Assembly (NCBI RefSeq): GCF_963678635.1
Contig: NC_087065.1
Location: 18,429,623-18,493,622, forward strand
Length of the DNA: 64,000 bases
DNA from: Symsagittifera roscoffensis
Taxonomy: Eukaryota > Xenacoelomorpha > Acoela > Convolutidae
Direction of reading: 5' to 3'
Shown: one piece after another, positions 44,601 to 54,265 of the stretch
How positions within the stretch are numbered: the stretch's first letter is position 1
Layout of the letters: the number at the start of each line of letters is the position of its first letter
Notes under the pieces: model-generated
The model's input: the letters and a program-made list of their open reading frames with translations, nothing else
Database searches by the model: none
What the model was told of the DNA's origin: nothing
Position numbers and translations under genes: made by a program

Positions 44601-47600
44601 CTGACGTTAATGTGGAAGCATATAGGAGGTCGGTGCTGCACCTGAACCTCATATCGGCAGTGGACGGTAGTACACTGAACTGGTGTGAGCAGCACACATT
44701 GCGGGAGCTCATGAGTGAAGATCTGTTATTTGTGAAAATATCGGAGCCAGAGATGACAGTCATCAATTTTGACGATCACTTCCGTGATCGCATGGGAGAA
44801 GTAGAAAGAGGACACATCGAGGTGTTTCCAAAGCTTTGGAATCTGAGACCCTATGATAAAACGAATGGTGAAATAACCAGAGTGCCTCGTCTCACTGCAG
44901 CATATCACAAAGTGAGAGAAGAGTTGAAGGACTGGGGCGATTACAAGAAGCTGCCGGAGGCAATCCCTGAATTCCCTTTGGTAAGAAGGATGTTGCTCGG
45001 AGCAGTCTCCGTGGTACAAACTCCTAGGTTGAGAGCATTTGAAACCAATGAAAGGAGAGTAGGGAATTTCTTGGGAACGATGGATCCATACTTTGTAGGG
45101 AGAAATGCCGCCGTGTTACAGTACACACAATTTGCATACACGGATCAAGCGACGAGAAGGCGAATAAGCAACGCCGCGACTCCCAAGCCTGGAAGATTTG
45201 ATGAGGAATGGAAGGGATTAGGCTTAGCTCCGATGAGGATGAGAGGCAGGACCGAATTGCCTGAAGCCTCATTAATCCTGACCAGTGTAAAACAGGAGAT
45301 GAAAGTGGGAGGAATACTGCAGACGAGAACCTTCCTAGCACCCTTCGGCTGCGAAGAAATCAAAGTGGTCCATGGAGAAGAGGAAGATAAATCGGCCGGT
45401 ACATTGCTCATACCGAGATTCCAGGAAGAAGCCGACAATGTCGAACAAGGACCATCGAGCTCGAACAAGGATAAGTCAGAAGGAAACGACGGACAGGGGG
45501 GAAGCCGTCAAACCGAGGAACCCATGCAACAAGAACAAGCTGGTGGGGAAGACGACAGGGCATCGACAGGAGGAACATCCAGCCTGGATTTCAACATCTT
45601 CAATGATCTTGAAAATAATGCAGATACGTTGGAAACGACTGAGCCAGCGGATGAAGGCATCTCGACACTGGAGCCTCCGTCAGCCTTTATGGAAATGAAA
45701 CGGAATTTGCCGGAGAGCAGCTCTCCTGGCAATTCAAGAAATAACGACCAGAAAATCCTCATGGAATCACCTAGGAGGAGAAGAATAGAGGCCTCAGCCC
45801 GAGTACCTTTCTTGGGGACGCTGCCCGAAGAAGAATGGAAAGTACATCACCGAGACCACGAGAGTAGGACGGGATGCAAATTGGACAGAGTGGCGTTTAT
45901 GGAAGAAGTCTGGACCGTGGTTCAAAGCTATGGGACCCAGTCCATTCTGAAAACGGGTCTCAACCAACCCTTGATGAGAGAAGTACTTGACAAGCTTGAT
46001 GATTGTGAAGGGAGACTGAGTGAATTGTTGATCGACTCGGCCACTGATGAAAGTGAAGCGAATTCTCCCATCAAGATGACACCGCAGGACGATAAAGGAG
46101 AGGTGGTGTATCTGTCAAGAATCAGGAGAGGGACGATGCGATCAAAATTGGTGATTGATAAAATCAATGCGATGAAGATGAAGTTAGGCAGCAGGGTTAT
46201 ACCGAGGAGAGTTGGAAAGACGAAGGTGGATTCAGAAATATCGATGAAAGCTGGTAATTCAGCGAAGAGGAAACGAGTTGAGGAGGTCATGGATTTGGGG
46301 CAAGGTGATTATCAACTGTCTGGCACAGATAAAATGTTAACTGATATAGCAATGGTGCCACCCATTCTCATGGCAGGGATAAAGTCAACAGGTTATAAAT
46401 CCAAAAGGAGTGACCGCACTCTGACTGGAGCAACCTTAGAAATGGAAATACTCAGCCAATGTGGAGAGAGCACAATGAAAGACTTCAAGCCATCTCCCAT
46501 GAATCATGGAAAGGGAAATGTCGCAGGACAACTAATACCAGTGGAACATAACCGACTAACAGTGTCGGAGACTGTGTCGATAGATGAACCCACCGGTGGA
46601 TACATGGAAATGCTAGAATACCGAAACTCGGCTAGAGGGTATACGATGGCCCTGGAAGATGAAAAAGCCATGGAGGGTTATCTGGAAACGATGTGGCAAG
46701 GCACTACCCTCAAGCAGAAGGCGTACGGGACTTTAGCGTCGTCTGACATACAGGCAGAAACAATGGAGCAGTTGGTGAGCCTTCCATGGAAAGCAGTAGT
46801 ATTAAGGTATTTCGAAGAAGAAATGAGGACTACGCCAAGAATACATGCTCTCGTGGCAGTACCTTACGTAAGGACAGAGTTACAACTCAGGTTCGCCTGG
46901 TGCATGATGGGACTGACTCGCGAAGAATATGATTCAGAAGAAAGGAAGAGATCAAAAGAGGCGAAGGTTTTCCCTATGACGAACCTGAGGGATCTGATAG
47001 TCCAGGAGGGAGCAGCAGTAGCGTGTGCGAAGCGGAGAGACGCTCTCTGTTTCATTCGATTCCTGATAGAGCAGATTGCAGTACCTGCACTGAACACCTG
47101 TGTTAAAATGTTGAAGGAAGGCGATGAGCGAACGAAAGCCTTATTCTTGCTAGCGCTGCTGGATATGCAGCAAAGTAAACCGATGAGGGTGAACATGAAA
47201 GAACCCGAGGAATTAGAACCCATGAAAAAGATAGACGAAATCAGGAGATTCTCAAACAAGGAGCTGAGACTCACTAAAGAATCTATGGGAGCATTGCCGA
47301 AATCCAGTGAATACTGTGGACCGATCAAGAAAAAATTGTATAGCTACGTATCCGGGATCATAGGGATAGCGTACATTTCTTTCCTGAGTGAAGACATACG
47401 CGATTGCTTCTTCGATTATGAGCAGGCGGTGTTGCTAAGATTCTGGACGTCCAGAATTGTAACGATTAAGAGCGTTAACAATCCACAGGCCAAATTGGGA
47501 CTGGTCTTGGAAGAAGAGGTGACTGCACCTTCAGTACCAAAATCCGACAAAAGAGTGGAGTTTGGGTTGGGATTCTCAGATGAATTACTGAGAACGAGCT

Positions 47601-47686
47601 TGATGGCAGTGTCGGAATTGATGAGGCCATCATGGTGTCCTAGTCCCAATGCTGACTCGATACTACGGGCGACCCAAGATGTTTAG
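41600..47686 (+). CDS. Giant ORF with N-terminal SGNH/GDSL hydrolase domain (~2,028 aa)
   Basis: The open frame runs from 41549 to a TAG at 47684; numbering here starts at 41600. It opens with LILGDSLVRVL (Ser22, block I), FGGAT (block II), ILVGTNDIS (Asn71, block III) and TTDGIHFD (Asp165, His168, block V), a complete SGNH hydrolase catalytic set within 180 residues. A second region, KIMVVANSEF (482), VFAGINDHL (533) and DDDH (684-687), looks like a degenerate copy. Residues ~1,260-1,400 are acidic and Ser-rich, and AKRKRVEE near 1,555 is a possible nuclear signal. The rest is unrecognised. The first ATG (41714) lies after the GDS block, so the domain needs a -1 frameshift from the coiled-coil ORF, or splicing. 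The frame is unbroken over 6 kb. Confidence 0.85.
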   Translation: MDPAVNLQQPPLGTSHLILGDSLVRVLSNLRTSWVTTVMAFGGATIAQLYRMVELMNPGRIPNVMILVGTNDISRGSDEQEALWESMMVCLFTTLWQKFNCAVLTVCTVPMNTRSLPASGRRHNEGVVRWNNILRNLASRNAGRMILMDIEHELRAMDQARLTTDGIHFDSIEGQAWLNRVFQERLDELEAELFDTGVLKEEGTVSDAVITTFVPPSLETRLGTVPAVTNYRQQSSSEPDQRTYVQDRLGEAPMRRTIHPRRRIGPVNPIEETAGTSRSDTRSETTNTSREERRPSRGSLRWSRPIPSPWHMYKDELMKLDLQRVSFIEDARRMLDRATLSVSRLYSITGVDWLTAASINFSSTTALRFADWEGLPSNNTMGPVNARPLQDVRLNHDEGNREERPGRFLTTRAPIGQHVKIFRQLTTPPGHVKERVYPKLVNQDGDAQRYGGLIAIKNDETIFAAYDKAEMRKAKIMVVANSEFVYTSKSLFWPDVIMLAAVDLDLLQSISLSIGVQRQTDMNPITIVFAGINDHLHRRGFLSRLRDPTAAENAVWPAIKDILESMGEVVDAKKEGSFNKVTLRVVFALSPGYAHLPDGLKFVYAIVALLSEGKYDVIISAPNRMIERESLRPLKAELPAVWSDISNAMRGLKDHALHMLVLDEVLGLELSNFSRQLKLKPGIDDDHRVIAAMSNDLWFRAMEVAGEDTRRKNSLETRAHLEAMILRTKPEANQWLHLNPRVAALGADAFEQGPVMITKIHAYLLKEVNLAENAGEKTAEFVNRMCQITLETFWTQEVKGQEGFERTDSMLEGLGAGWTASFLAKVYPKVSHYLIKEFLQAVVGVSIVELIALFVTFGAESFVKGPAMLLIDGIQNLRLDGLLTLIAITHGNLGGLMKLARCPEQMRERVRNLDMKKSTDSWNKIRDLRHTLIQYLLQQNRFGTGEDETIEREEDVRRHVGGMPLLTDLSLAMRTDPLALIGGVTEFVTVIYGPAVTFAFPDVNVEAYRRSVLHLNLISAVDGSTLNWCEQHTLRELMSEDLLFVKISEPEMTVINFDDHFRDRMGEVERGHIEVFPKLWNLRPYDKTNGEITRVPRLTAAYHKVREELKDWGDYKKLPEAIPEFPLVRRMLLGAVSVVQTPRLRAFETNERRVGNFLGTMDPYFVGRNAAVLQYTQFAYTDQATRRRISNAATPKPGRFDEEWKGLGLAPMRMRGRTELPEASLILTSVKQEMKVGGILQTRTFLAPFGCEEIKVVHGEEEDKSAGTLLIPRFQEEADNVEQGPSSSNKDKSEGNDGQGGSRQTEEPMQQEQAGGEDDRASTGGTSSLDFNIFNDLENNADTLETTEPADEGISTLEPPSAFMEMKRNLPESSSPGNSRNNDQKILMESPRRRRIEASARVPFLGTLPEEEWKVHHRDHESRTGCKLDRVAFMEEVWTVVQSYGTQSILKTGLNQPLMREVLDKLDDCEGRLSELLIDSATDESEANSPIKMTPQDDKGEVVYLSRIRRGTMRSKLVIDKINAMKMKLGSRVIPRRVGKTKVDSEISMKAGNSAKRKRVEEVMDLGQGDYQLSGTDKMLTDIAMVPPILMAGIKSTGYKSKRSDRTLTGATLEMEILSQCGESTMKDFKPSPMNHGKGNVAGQLIPVEHNRLTVSETVSIDEPTGGYMEMLEYRNSARGYTMALEDEKAMEGYLETMWQGTTLKQKAYGTLASSDIQAETMEQLVSLPWKAVVLRYFEEEMRTTPRIHALVAVPYVRTELQLRFAWCMMGLTREEYDSEERKRSKEAKVFPMTNLRDLIVQEGAAVACAKRRDALCFIRFLIEQIAVPALNTCVKMLKEGDERTKALFLLALLDMQQSKPMRVNMKEPEELEPMKKIDEIRRFSNKELRLTKESMGALPKSSEYCGPIKKKLYSYVSGIIGIAYISFLSEDIRDCFFDYEQAVLLRFWTSRIVTIKSVNNPQAKLGLVLEEEVTAPSVPKSDKRVEFGLGFSDELLRTSLMAVSELMRPSWCPSPNADSILRATQDV

Positions 47687-47756
47687 AGGGAACTAAATAC
47701 TGCAGACCCTGGAGAAACAACACAAGCAATTGACGGTATTGTTTGGAAACATAGTG

Positions 47757-49199
47757 ATGAAAGCAAGAACAGAAACGGAACTGATAGCAGATTGCCATGG
47801 AGGAACCGATGCGAATCTAGTGACCGCACTAGGGTTCTACAGCATGTTTGGTTCTTTGGAGTCACTATTGAATCTAGAACAGAAACATGAGATGGTCACA
47901 GCCATCAGTGTAGAAGTGTTCCCAGGAGTTCTGCAGACTGAGCAGAAATACATAGGAAAATGGAGGGAAGCAATCGAGACGGAAATGAACATTAGACACA
48001 GTGAGACTTATTGTAGACCATCAGGAGCACGATATTTGGTGGATTCAACATTGGCTCCAAAGTGCAAGAGCAGACACCCTGTACATTTCGTAGCTGTGGA
48101 CGTGAAGAGTACAAGAACGATTGTGGATCAAGCCTTCTCAGTGCCGAAGTGTGTGAGACTGGCGAGAATGTCCGAGAAGCCATACGAGTTGCTATGTAAG
48201 ATGTTCTCAGCAGTTCCAGAGAGAACCAAAGAAGAATTGGAGTCAATACTAGGAAAGAAGTTCATGGGATATGTGAGCGGGAACTTCAGTGACTTTGAGA
48301 GACAGAAACAGAGAGGATCAACTGTCACAGATTACAATGCAGTAGATGAGAATGATGAAGTCCACCGAGTGATGATGGAAGTGGAACCATTACTGGAAGC
48401 TTCGGGAAAACGTAATTGGAGGAGCATCATGTTGACACATGACGAGTTTCCTTGCCACTGCTTGCTGCAGACCTGGTGGTATACCAAGCGTAGTAATCTG
48501 ATGTTGATCTGGGACTCTGGAGAGCTGCTCTCCATGGGTTTACCAGATTCATCACAGCCCATAACAATAGTGATAGTGGGAGTTATGATGGCGATACGAT
48601 GGCTGGAAGCTCATGTGAGAGAAAATAACAGACAGGAGGCACCGACGAGAGAACAGTTGCGGAAGTTAGATTGTCTAAAAGATTTAGATCTTTTTGAGAC
48701 AATGTGCAAAATTCTAAACATTCCGATGGAAGTCAAGAAGATATGGGCAAGGAAACGATTGATGCCATGGTTCAGAGCTAACATGACTGCATGGTTGTAC
48801 GAGTATGCGAAAAAGCAAATGTCGAAGCACGGCAGGGTGTACAGTGAATATCAGCTGGACATTGGAGCAGGAGCTTTCAAGCGAGCTCTCGTGACTCATC
48901 GGAATGCAGTGACCACCGCTGTGAAAAGAATTTCCAGGACGAGTGAACGTAGTGGAAAGGAGAAGGCAGAGATGTTAAAGGAGGATTTGGAGAGAAACGT
49001 GACGTTGTGTCTCCACAACAGCTTCTGCAGGAACAGAGAATCTAACGTGGATCCCCTACCTTGCTGCAAACAGAGGGTAGAAGAGCAGAAGTGTTGGAGG
49101 ACGGCTTCCAGCAGCGTCAGGATAGCTAATGACGTGTTGCAAGATAGGGAAACTGAGAGTGCAGAGTCAGTATCACAGGAGGAAGAAATGGAGTATTGA
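47757..49199 (+). CDS. ORF of unknown function (480 aa), last gene of the element
   Basis: The first ATG in the frame is 47757 (MKARTETELIADC); open sequence before it starts only with TTG. I recognise no family. There is a hydrophobic stretch PITIVIVGVMMAI near the middle but no signal peptide. The C-terminal 80 residues are basic and Cys-rich (CLHNSFC, PCCKQ, QKCW), which could bind metal or nucleic acid but is not a CCHC knuckle. It starts 70 bases after the giant ORF in a different frame and ends in acidic SQEEEMEY. Confidence 0.7.
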   Translation: MKARTETELIADCHGGTDANLVTALGFYSMFGSLESLLNLEQKHEMVTAISVEVFPGVLQTEQKYIGKWREAIETEMNIRHSETYCRPSGARYLVDSTLAPKCKSRHPVHFVAVDVKSTRTIVDQAFSVPKCVRLARMSEKPYELLCKMFSAVPERTKEELESILGKKFMGYVSGNFSDFERQKQRGSTVTDYNAVDENDEVHRVMMEVEPLLEASGKRNWRSIMLTHDEFPCHCLLQTWWYTKRSNLMLIWDSGELLSMGLPDSSQPITIVIVGVMMAIRWLEAHVRENNRQEAPTREQLRKLDCLKDLDLFETMCKILNIPMEVKKIWARKRLMPWFRANMTAWLYEYAKKQMSKHGRVYSEYQLDIGAGAFKRALVTHRNAVTTAVKRISRTSERSGKEKAEMLKEDLERNVTLCLHNSFCRNRESNVDPLPCCKQRVEEQKCWRTASSSVRIANDVLQDRETESAESVSQEEEMEY

Positions 49200-50020
49200 C
49201 GGATGACCGAAAAGCAAGATGAAAAAAGAGATGAAATTAGAAGAATTTAGAAGTCTTAGAACTTCTAAACGACGAAAAAAGAAGAAAACAAAGGAGAAAT
49301 GGAGAAAAAGTTAAAACTCAGAATTGTTTTATGTGTGTGAAAAAACTCAAGTGAGAAACCAAGCAACCAAGTTGTAATTGAAAACTGAAACATTTAGTTG
49401 AGTTTTGAAAATGTTGCATTTATAAATTTGCATTTTGATTTTAGTTGAGTGGCTTTAGAGACACTCACTTACTATTTATTTAGAAAGGCTTGAGAGAAGG
49501 AGTATATTTAAATATTCCAGCCTGCATGACTGTTTTTAATCAGCTAGGAGAACTGATCACTTTGTGGTGACATGGAAGGCTTGGGTAATCTCTCGAAGAG
49601 GGAAATTGTTTCATTGTTCTTTCTAACCACAGAGTTTCTGAGTTTTAATATTCAGAACAATAACAAGCAAGATTTCCGAAGGGAAGAAGCATAGTAGGAT
49701 AATTTTAGCTTGTTGGTTGGCAGGACTGTCCTGCAAGCCAACACCTTTTAAATCTAAGAGAAAAAGTTTCAATAGGGACATTGACATTGGAAGTCAGAAA
49801 ATATGTTTTATCTTAAGTCATATCCTCAATGTGCAGATTGATGAAAGAATTTGAAGGCTATAGTGATGTAGTATGATGCCATTTATATTCTGCAGTGATT
49901 CGATGTGACGTGGATAAAGGTAATTTCGTGCATTTTGTAAATTCTGTTCGATAACACTGTATCTATTTTACGAACATTGCGTGATTCAATGAGGAAATTG
50001 ACCGGAATGTCCGGGGAGTA
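49200..50020 (+). other. 3' untranslated region with hairpin and polypurine tract
   Basis: There is no frame in these 820 bases. A hairpin at 49711-49743 pairs TGTTGGTTGGCAGGA with TCCTGCAAGCCAACA around a CTG loop, with one wobble and one mismatch. The end TGTCCGGGGAGTA (50008-50020) directly abuts the 3' LTR and is the likely polypurine tract. Confidence 0.6.
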
Positions 50021-50947
50021 TGTGACATTCGACCAGAATGTGCCAAAATGCAATCTCTGCAGAATTCGCATTTTTAGCAGCGAGCCTTCCGGATTAGAGA
50101 TTTTTAAGGATTAAGAACCTTATTTGAACAATTGAACAAAATGTGAAGGTTGAAGGATTCGGAAATTGCTAATTTTTAAATTTTCGAAGTGATTACGTAA
50201 CATTTCTGAGAAACGTCAGAAACGGCCATTTTGGCAGAAAAAAAGCTAAAAAGCAACAGAACAACATTAGCTGCGATCGCGAGAAGTACGGAAATTGTGA
50301 GAAAAAACGACAACAAATCACGGAGTTAACAGAGAGCACTCCGAGTTGCAACTATTGTGTCGCTACAATAGTTGCAAGGCCGTTGCAGGTAACGGTGAAG
50401 GGTGGAAGACAGCCTTCCGGATTACGAAGAAATCAAGATTAACGAGCTTGATTCAGTGGATTCAAGAATCCGGAAGGGTTTCGGAACTGAGACTTTTATC
50501 CTTTTATATAGACTTTTAGCTTCTTGTCATGTCCTGATTTGAATTTAATTAACAACTGGATTCATTTTGATAAGGATGAGAAGCTAGGAGTTGGGGGAAA
50601 GGATTGATCCATCTTCGATGGAGATGATGATTTTTATCTACTGATCAAAAACAATAATATAATAAATAGTAGTAGCCCTGTTTTTAGGAGTGACCTCGTG
50701 GTCTGGGGATACCGAGACCCAGCCATGAGCTCACTATTTCTGCATGTAATTAAGTTAATTTGAGTGTTTTGACCGAAGCCGAAAGCAGTAACGTTTTTTA
50801 GTCCACCCGATGTTAGAAAAGACCACCAAAAGTACTGGCTTGGTAGAGACGGTGAAAAGCATATAAAGCTCTGTTTAGACGTTAGCCAGTCGTCTTAGGA
50901 CTTAGTTTTATTTTCCGTCGATATGTATCTTCCGGGCGAATGTTACA
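50021..50947 (+). repeat. 3' LTR
   Basis: It starts TGTGACATTCG and ends CGAATGTTACA, aligning along its whole length with 30582-31507 with about 20 differences and small indels. It has the same TATA box (50862) and the same U3 hairpins. Confidence 0.93.
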
Positions 50948-52140
50948 TTTATAAAACATGTTTCTTAGTAATAACCGCACATTTCTCAGAATTTTTTTTA
51001 CTTCGACTGCAAATTTGCTCAGAAATATTGGGGCAATAATCTCGTGTCAAAAGTAATCAACCAAGAGTGATGCTTCGTGCTTGGAATTAATTGTAGATTA
51101 ATCGCAAGCTTGCTTTTTTTGAGCAAGCTTTGTAAGAATCTAAGCATATGCACTGAAGAACCCAGAGCAGGCAGCTTTTTAAAACAGAGAAACTCCCTGG
51201 CAATACAGATTGCGAACGCCGCTTGCGTACTCGGAACAATAAATGACAAAATAACTTTCGACGAAATATTTTATTTGTAACACTTGTATATTATATTTTC
51301 TCGTGTCGAGTTGCGTGTTCTTTTTGAAGAAACGTAACTCGTATCGATTTTAATTGTAAGATTATCAACAATTGTCATCTTCGTTTATCATTATCACTTC
51401 CATGTCTAGAAAATTCCAAGGATTTTGACTGGAATACGTGATGAAGGGACTCCTGACTGTAACCTCGGTTACTATCATACTTTTGACCTTCGGATTACCT
51501 TGATAAAAATTTTTTTAAAAAAATCGAAATTTAGTCTCAGGGTCTTCCAGTTAATTGATAATTGGTTTAAACACTCTAATTAATTGCAATTCAACTTTTT
51601 GTTGTCCCATTGATTTTTGACTTTCCCTGGTTTACGGTAGAGGCAAGAAATTTGATGAGCTTGCTCTAGAAACTTTTTCTAGGCTTTACAAGCGAAACAT
51701 GGTCAGCAGCATAGCGTAAGAAGAATGGCCTGGCGATCGATGGTTATTTAAAAGTATTTCGTAGCGCCTAGATGGCAGTAGCTTTTTAGATCTATTGCAG
51801 TCGTAATTTCGGTTTCATTTTGGATAAGTATTTCTAAACGAGAAAAACTTCCACGGCAACTTCTTTACAAAACTTCTTTATTGTTGCTTGTTTTTAAGCC
51901 CGTTTCAGTGATGTCCAATATAATCAATTGCTTAACAACTGGTGTAACCAATTGGTCAAAAGTTGTTTGTTAGACCCAGTTTTTTTTTATTGATTTCATA
52001 AGTAAATTTTAGAATTTTTTTTGCCTTTTGTGTAAACAAATTTTGCTGCACTTTGTACCGTCGAAAAAGATAGTCTCGTGTGTGCTTTTTTTTTCATTTT
52101 TAAAAATCTGAAAATCTTTTGCCCTTTTTACAAACGGACG
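50948..52140. other. Right flank, no gene recognised
   Basis: The sequence is AT-rich. A small inverted repeat AAGCTTGCT/AGCAAGCTT surrounds a T-run at 51106-51130. The 67-aa frame at 51077 has no family I recognise. Confidence 0.4.
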
Positions 52141-52300
52141 ATCGTTTATCAACCTCATTTTCTCTTGTTACATATATGAAAAAAATAATATGTGAACTAA
52201 GTTTTGCAGCATTTTTTGGGACAATCGTTTATTACCCTCATTTTATCTTGTTACATATATGAAAAAAATAATATGTGAACTAAGTTTCGCAGAGTTTTTT
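52138..52300 (+). repeat. Two-copy tandem duplication, ~85-bp unit
   Basis: The words 'atcgtttat', 'cttgttacatatatgaaaaa' and 'gtgaactaagttt' appear twice in the same order with a shift of about 85 bp. Confidence 0.75.
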
Positions 52301-52309
52301 TGCAGCAAA

Positions 52310-53830
52310 TTAATCCAACATCAATGATGTCTCTAGAATAACAAAATCCTTTTAGTTTATGAGAAACGGCAATTTTGATTAAAAAATATCTAGAAAACTT
52401 GAATTTAAAAAATTTCACTAAATTTGAAATTCTCATTTTGTAGTTGGGTGCTATCAGGGTACTCTCTGGCATTGCGAAACTTGCCTCCAAATCTCACTTC
52501 TCAAATCTTTTTTTTTTTTTTCGAGATATGGCGTTTTTTTATGGTTTTTCAAAAATTTTCAAAGAACTTACATTTAAAAATGTTCAAAAATTTTGAAGAT
52601 TTTCATTCTGTAGTTGGAAACTCTGATGATACCTTCAGGAGTTGAAAATCTTGCCTCTGAATTTGATTGCTCAAATCCTTGTTGTTTTCGAGATATGACG
52701 TTTTTTGTGATTTTTTCAAAAAGATTCCAAGAAAACATAAATCCAATTTTTTTCTTTAAATTTTGTAATGCCCATTTTTATAGTGAGGGCTGTCAGAGTA
52801 CTCTCAGGGGTTGCGAATTTTTGTAGTTTTCCAGATATGACGTTTTTTGTGATTTTTTCAAACATTTTACAGAAAACTTAATTTTAATTTTTTTAAAGAA
52901 TGAAATTCCTAACCATGTAGTTGGGAGCTGTCAGAGTACTCTCAGAGGCTGCGAATCTTGCCTCCTACTATGACTGCTCAAATCTTTGGGTTTTTGAGAT
53001 ATGAAGTTCTTCCTGGTTTTTTCAAAATTTTTTTAGAAAGTTCAAGTTCGGAAGTTGTAAAACGCGCTGTAGTTGTCCAAACGCGCTGTAGTTAGGTACT
53101 GTGAGAGTACTCTCAATGATTGCAATTCTTGTCTCCAAAACTGACTGCTCAAATACCTGTATTTTCAAGATATGACGTGTTTAATGAATTCTTTTTAATT
53201 TTGCAGAAACGTAGATTTTAAAAAAATTCTTAAGATTTAACTTTCCCAGCCTTGAAATTCCGATTCTACTGCTCAATTGCTTTTAATTTCCGAGATGTGA
53301 CTTTTTTGAAGTCATTTTAAAGTGTTTCAAAAGACTTCACAAATTTTATGGTTTTTTAAATTTAAATAAAAACAACTTGAATAAAAAGTTTTTACTAAAT
53401 TTGAAGTTACCATTCCTGTAATTGGGTGCTGTCAGAGTACACTCAAAGGATGCAAATCTTTTTTTTTCCAATAACTGCGGTTTTTTAAAATTTGAAAGTT
53501 CGAAGCACCGGAGCTGGCTGCTGTCAGAGTATCTCAGAGATTGAAAATCTTGCCTCTAAATATGACTGTTCAAATCCTTGTAGTTTGCGAGATATGACGT
53601 TTTTTTGTGATTTTTCAAAAAATTTTCGGAAAACTTAAATTTATTTTTTTTTCAAAATTTGAAATTCCTAACTTTGACGCTGAGTGCTGTCAGGGTATTC
53701 TCAGGAGTTACAAATTTCGCCAAATGCGACTTCTCGAATGCGACTGCTCAAGTGCTTAAAGGTTGCAGATCTTGTGTCCAATATATGCAGTTTTTCATGA
53801 TATGTCGAAAAAATTCGAAGCACCGGAGGT
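52310..53830 (+). repeat. Satellite-like tandem repeats, ~170-190-bp monomer (family S1)
   Basis: About eight diverged monomers share 'ctgtcagagtactctcag', 'aatcttgcctcc', 'gactgctcaaatc' and 'gagatatgacgttttttgtg'. The same family, in the same orientation, resumes at 63,400-64,000. There is no gene; small frames here are repeat-derived. Confidence 0.7.
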
Positions 53831-54265
53831 GCGTTACTCGATAGTTTTATCGAATTTCAATCAGTTGTTTTAGTTTTCAATTTACTAATATTATTTATGC
53901 AACTATTTTGATTTGAACTTTTGAACCTTCTTCTAGAATTTTAAAAAGATGATGTTTTTGACTTGATCTTATCAGATGTTACCTTTGCGTTAAAAAAATG
54001 GTTTCACATGAAATATGTTTTCAGTAATCAGTTGAAGTGCAAACTTGTATTTTTTAAAAAAAAAACAGTTTCTTTAAGTTTGAAATTACAAGTAGCGTGA
54101 AGCTCAATATCGCCTGTTTTTCGAAACTTCTATCAATTTTTCGTGATGAAGTTTTCTCTATAGCTCTAGCGATGAGGATTCCGCTGCGACTCTGTGCCTC
54201 GCTTCTATTTTGATCAATTTGTTTTCTGCAATGAGCTAATTACTATTTGTTTCAGTTATCTATCA
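53831..54265 (+). promoter_or_regulatory. Upstream region and splice acceptor of the RING gene
   Basis: The stretch is AT-rich without satellite repeats. TTTGTTTCAG ends at 54255, ten bases before the ATG, a typical position for a nematode trans-splice or last-5'-UTR-intron acceptor. Confidence 0.5.

Larger units (their letters stand above)
30582..50947 (+). mobile_element. Giant (~20.4 kb) Ty3/gypsy-type LTR retrotransposon with extra ORFs
   Basis: Two direct repeats of about 926 bp (30582-31507 and 50021-50947) bracket protease, reverse transcriptase, RNase H and integrase in Ty3/gypsy order. About 9 kb of further coding sequence follows, containing an SGNH hydrolase. Hand alignment of the LTRs gives about 20 differences, roughly 2%, so the insertion is fairly young. 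No convincing target duplication is seen: the flanks share only TTT. There is no gag upstream of pol. The internal base composition is visibly more GC-rich than the flanks. Most Ty3/gypsy elements are 5-10 kb, so about half of this one is not explained by standard genes. Confidence 0.93.

Noticed and set aside
30574-50955. Target-site duplication of the giant element
   Set aside because: The flanks are ...TTTATTTT and TTTATAAA...; only TTT matches at the exact boundaries, too little in AT-rich DNA to count as a duplication.
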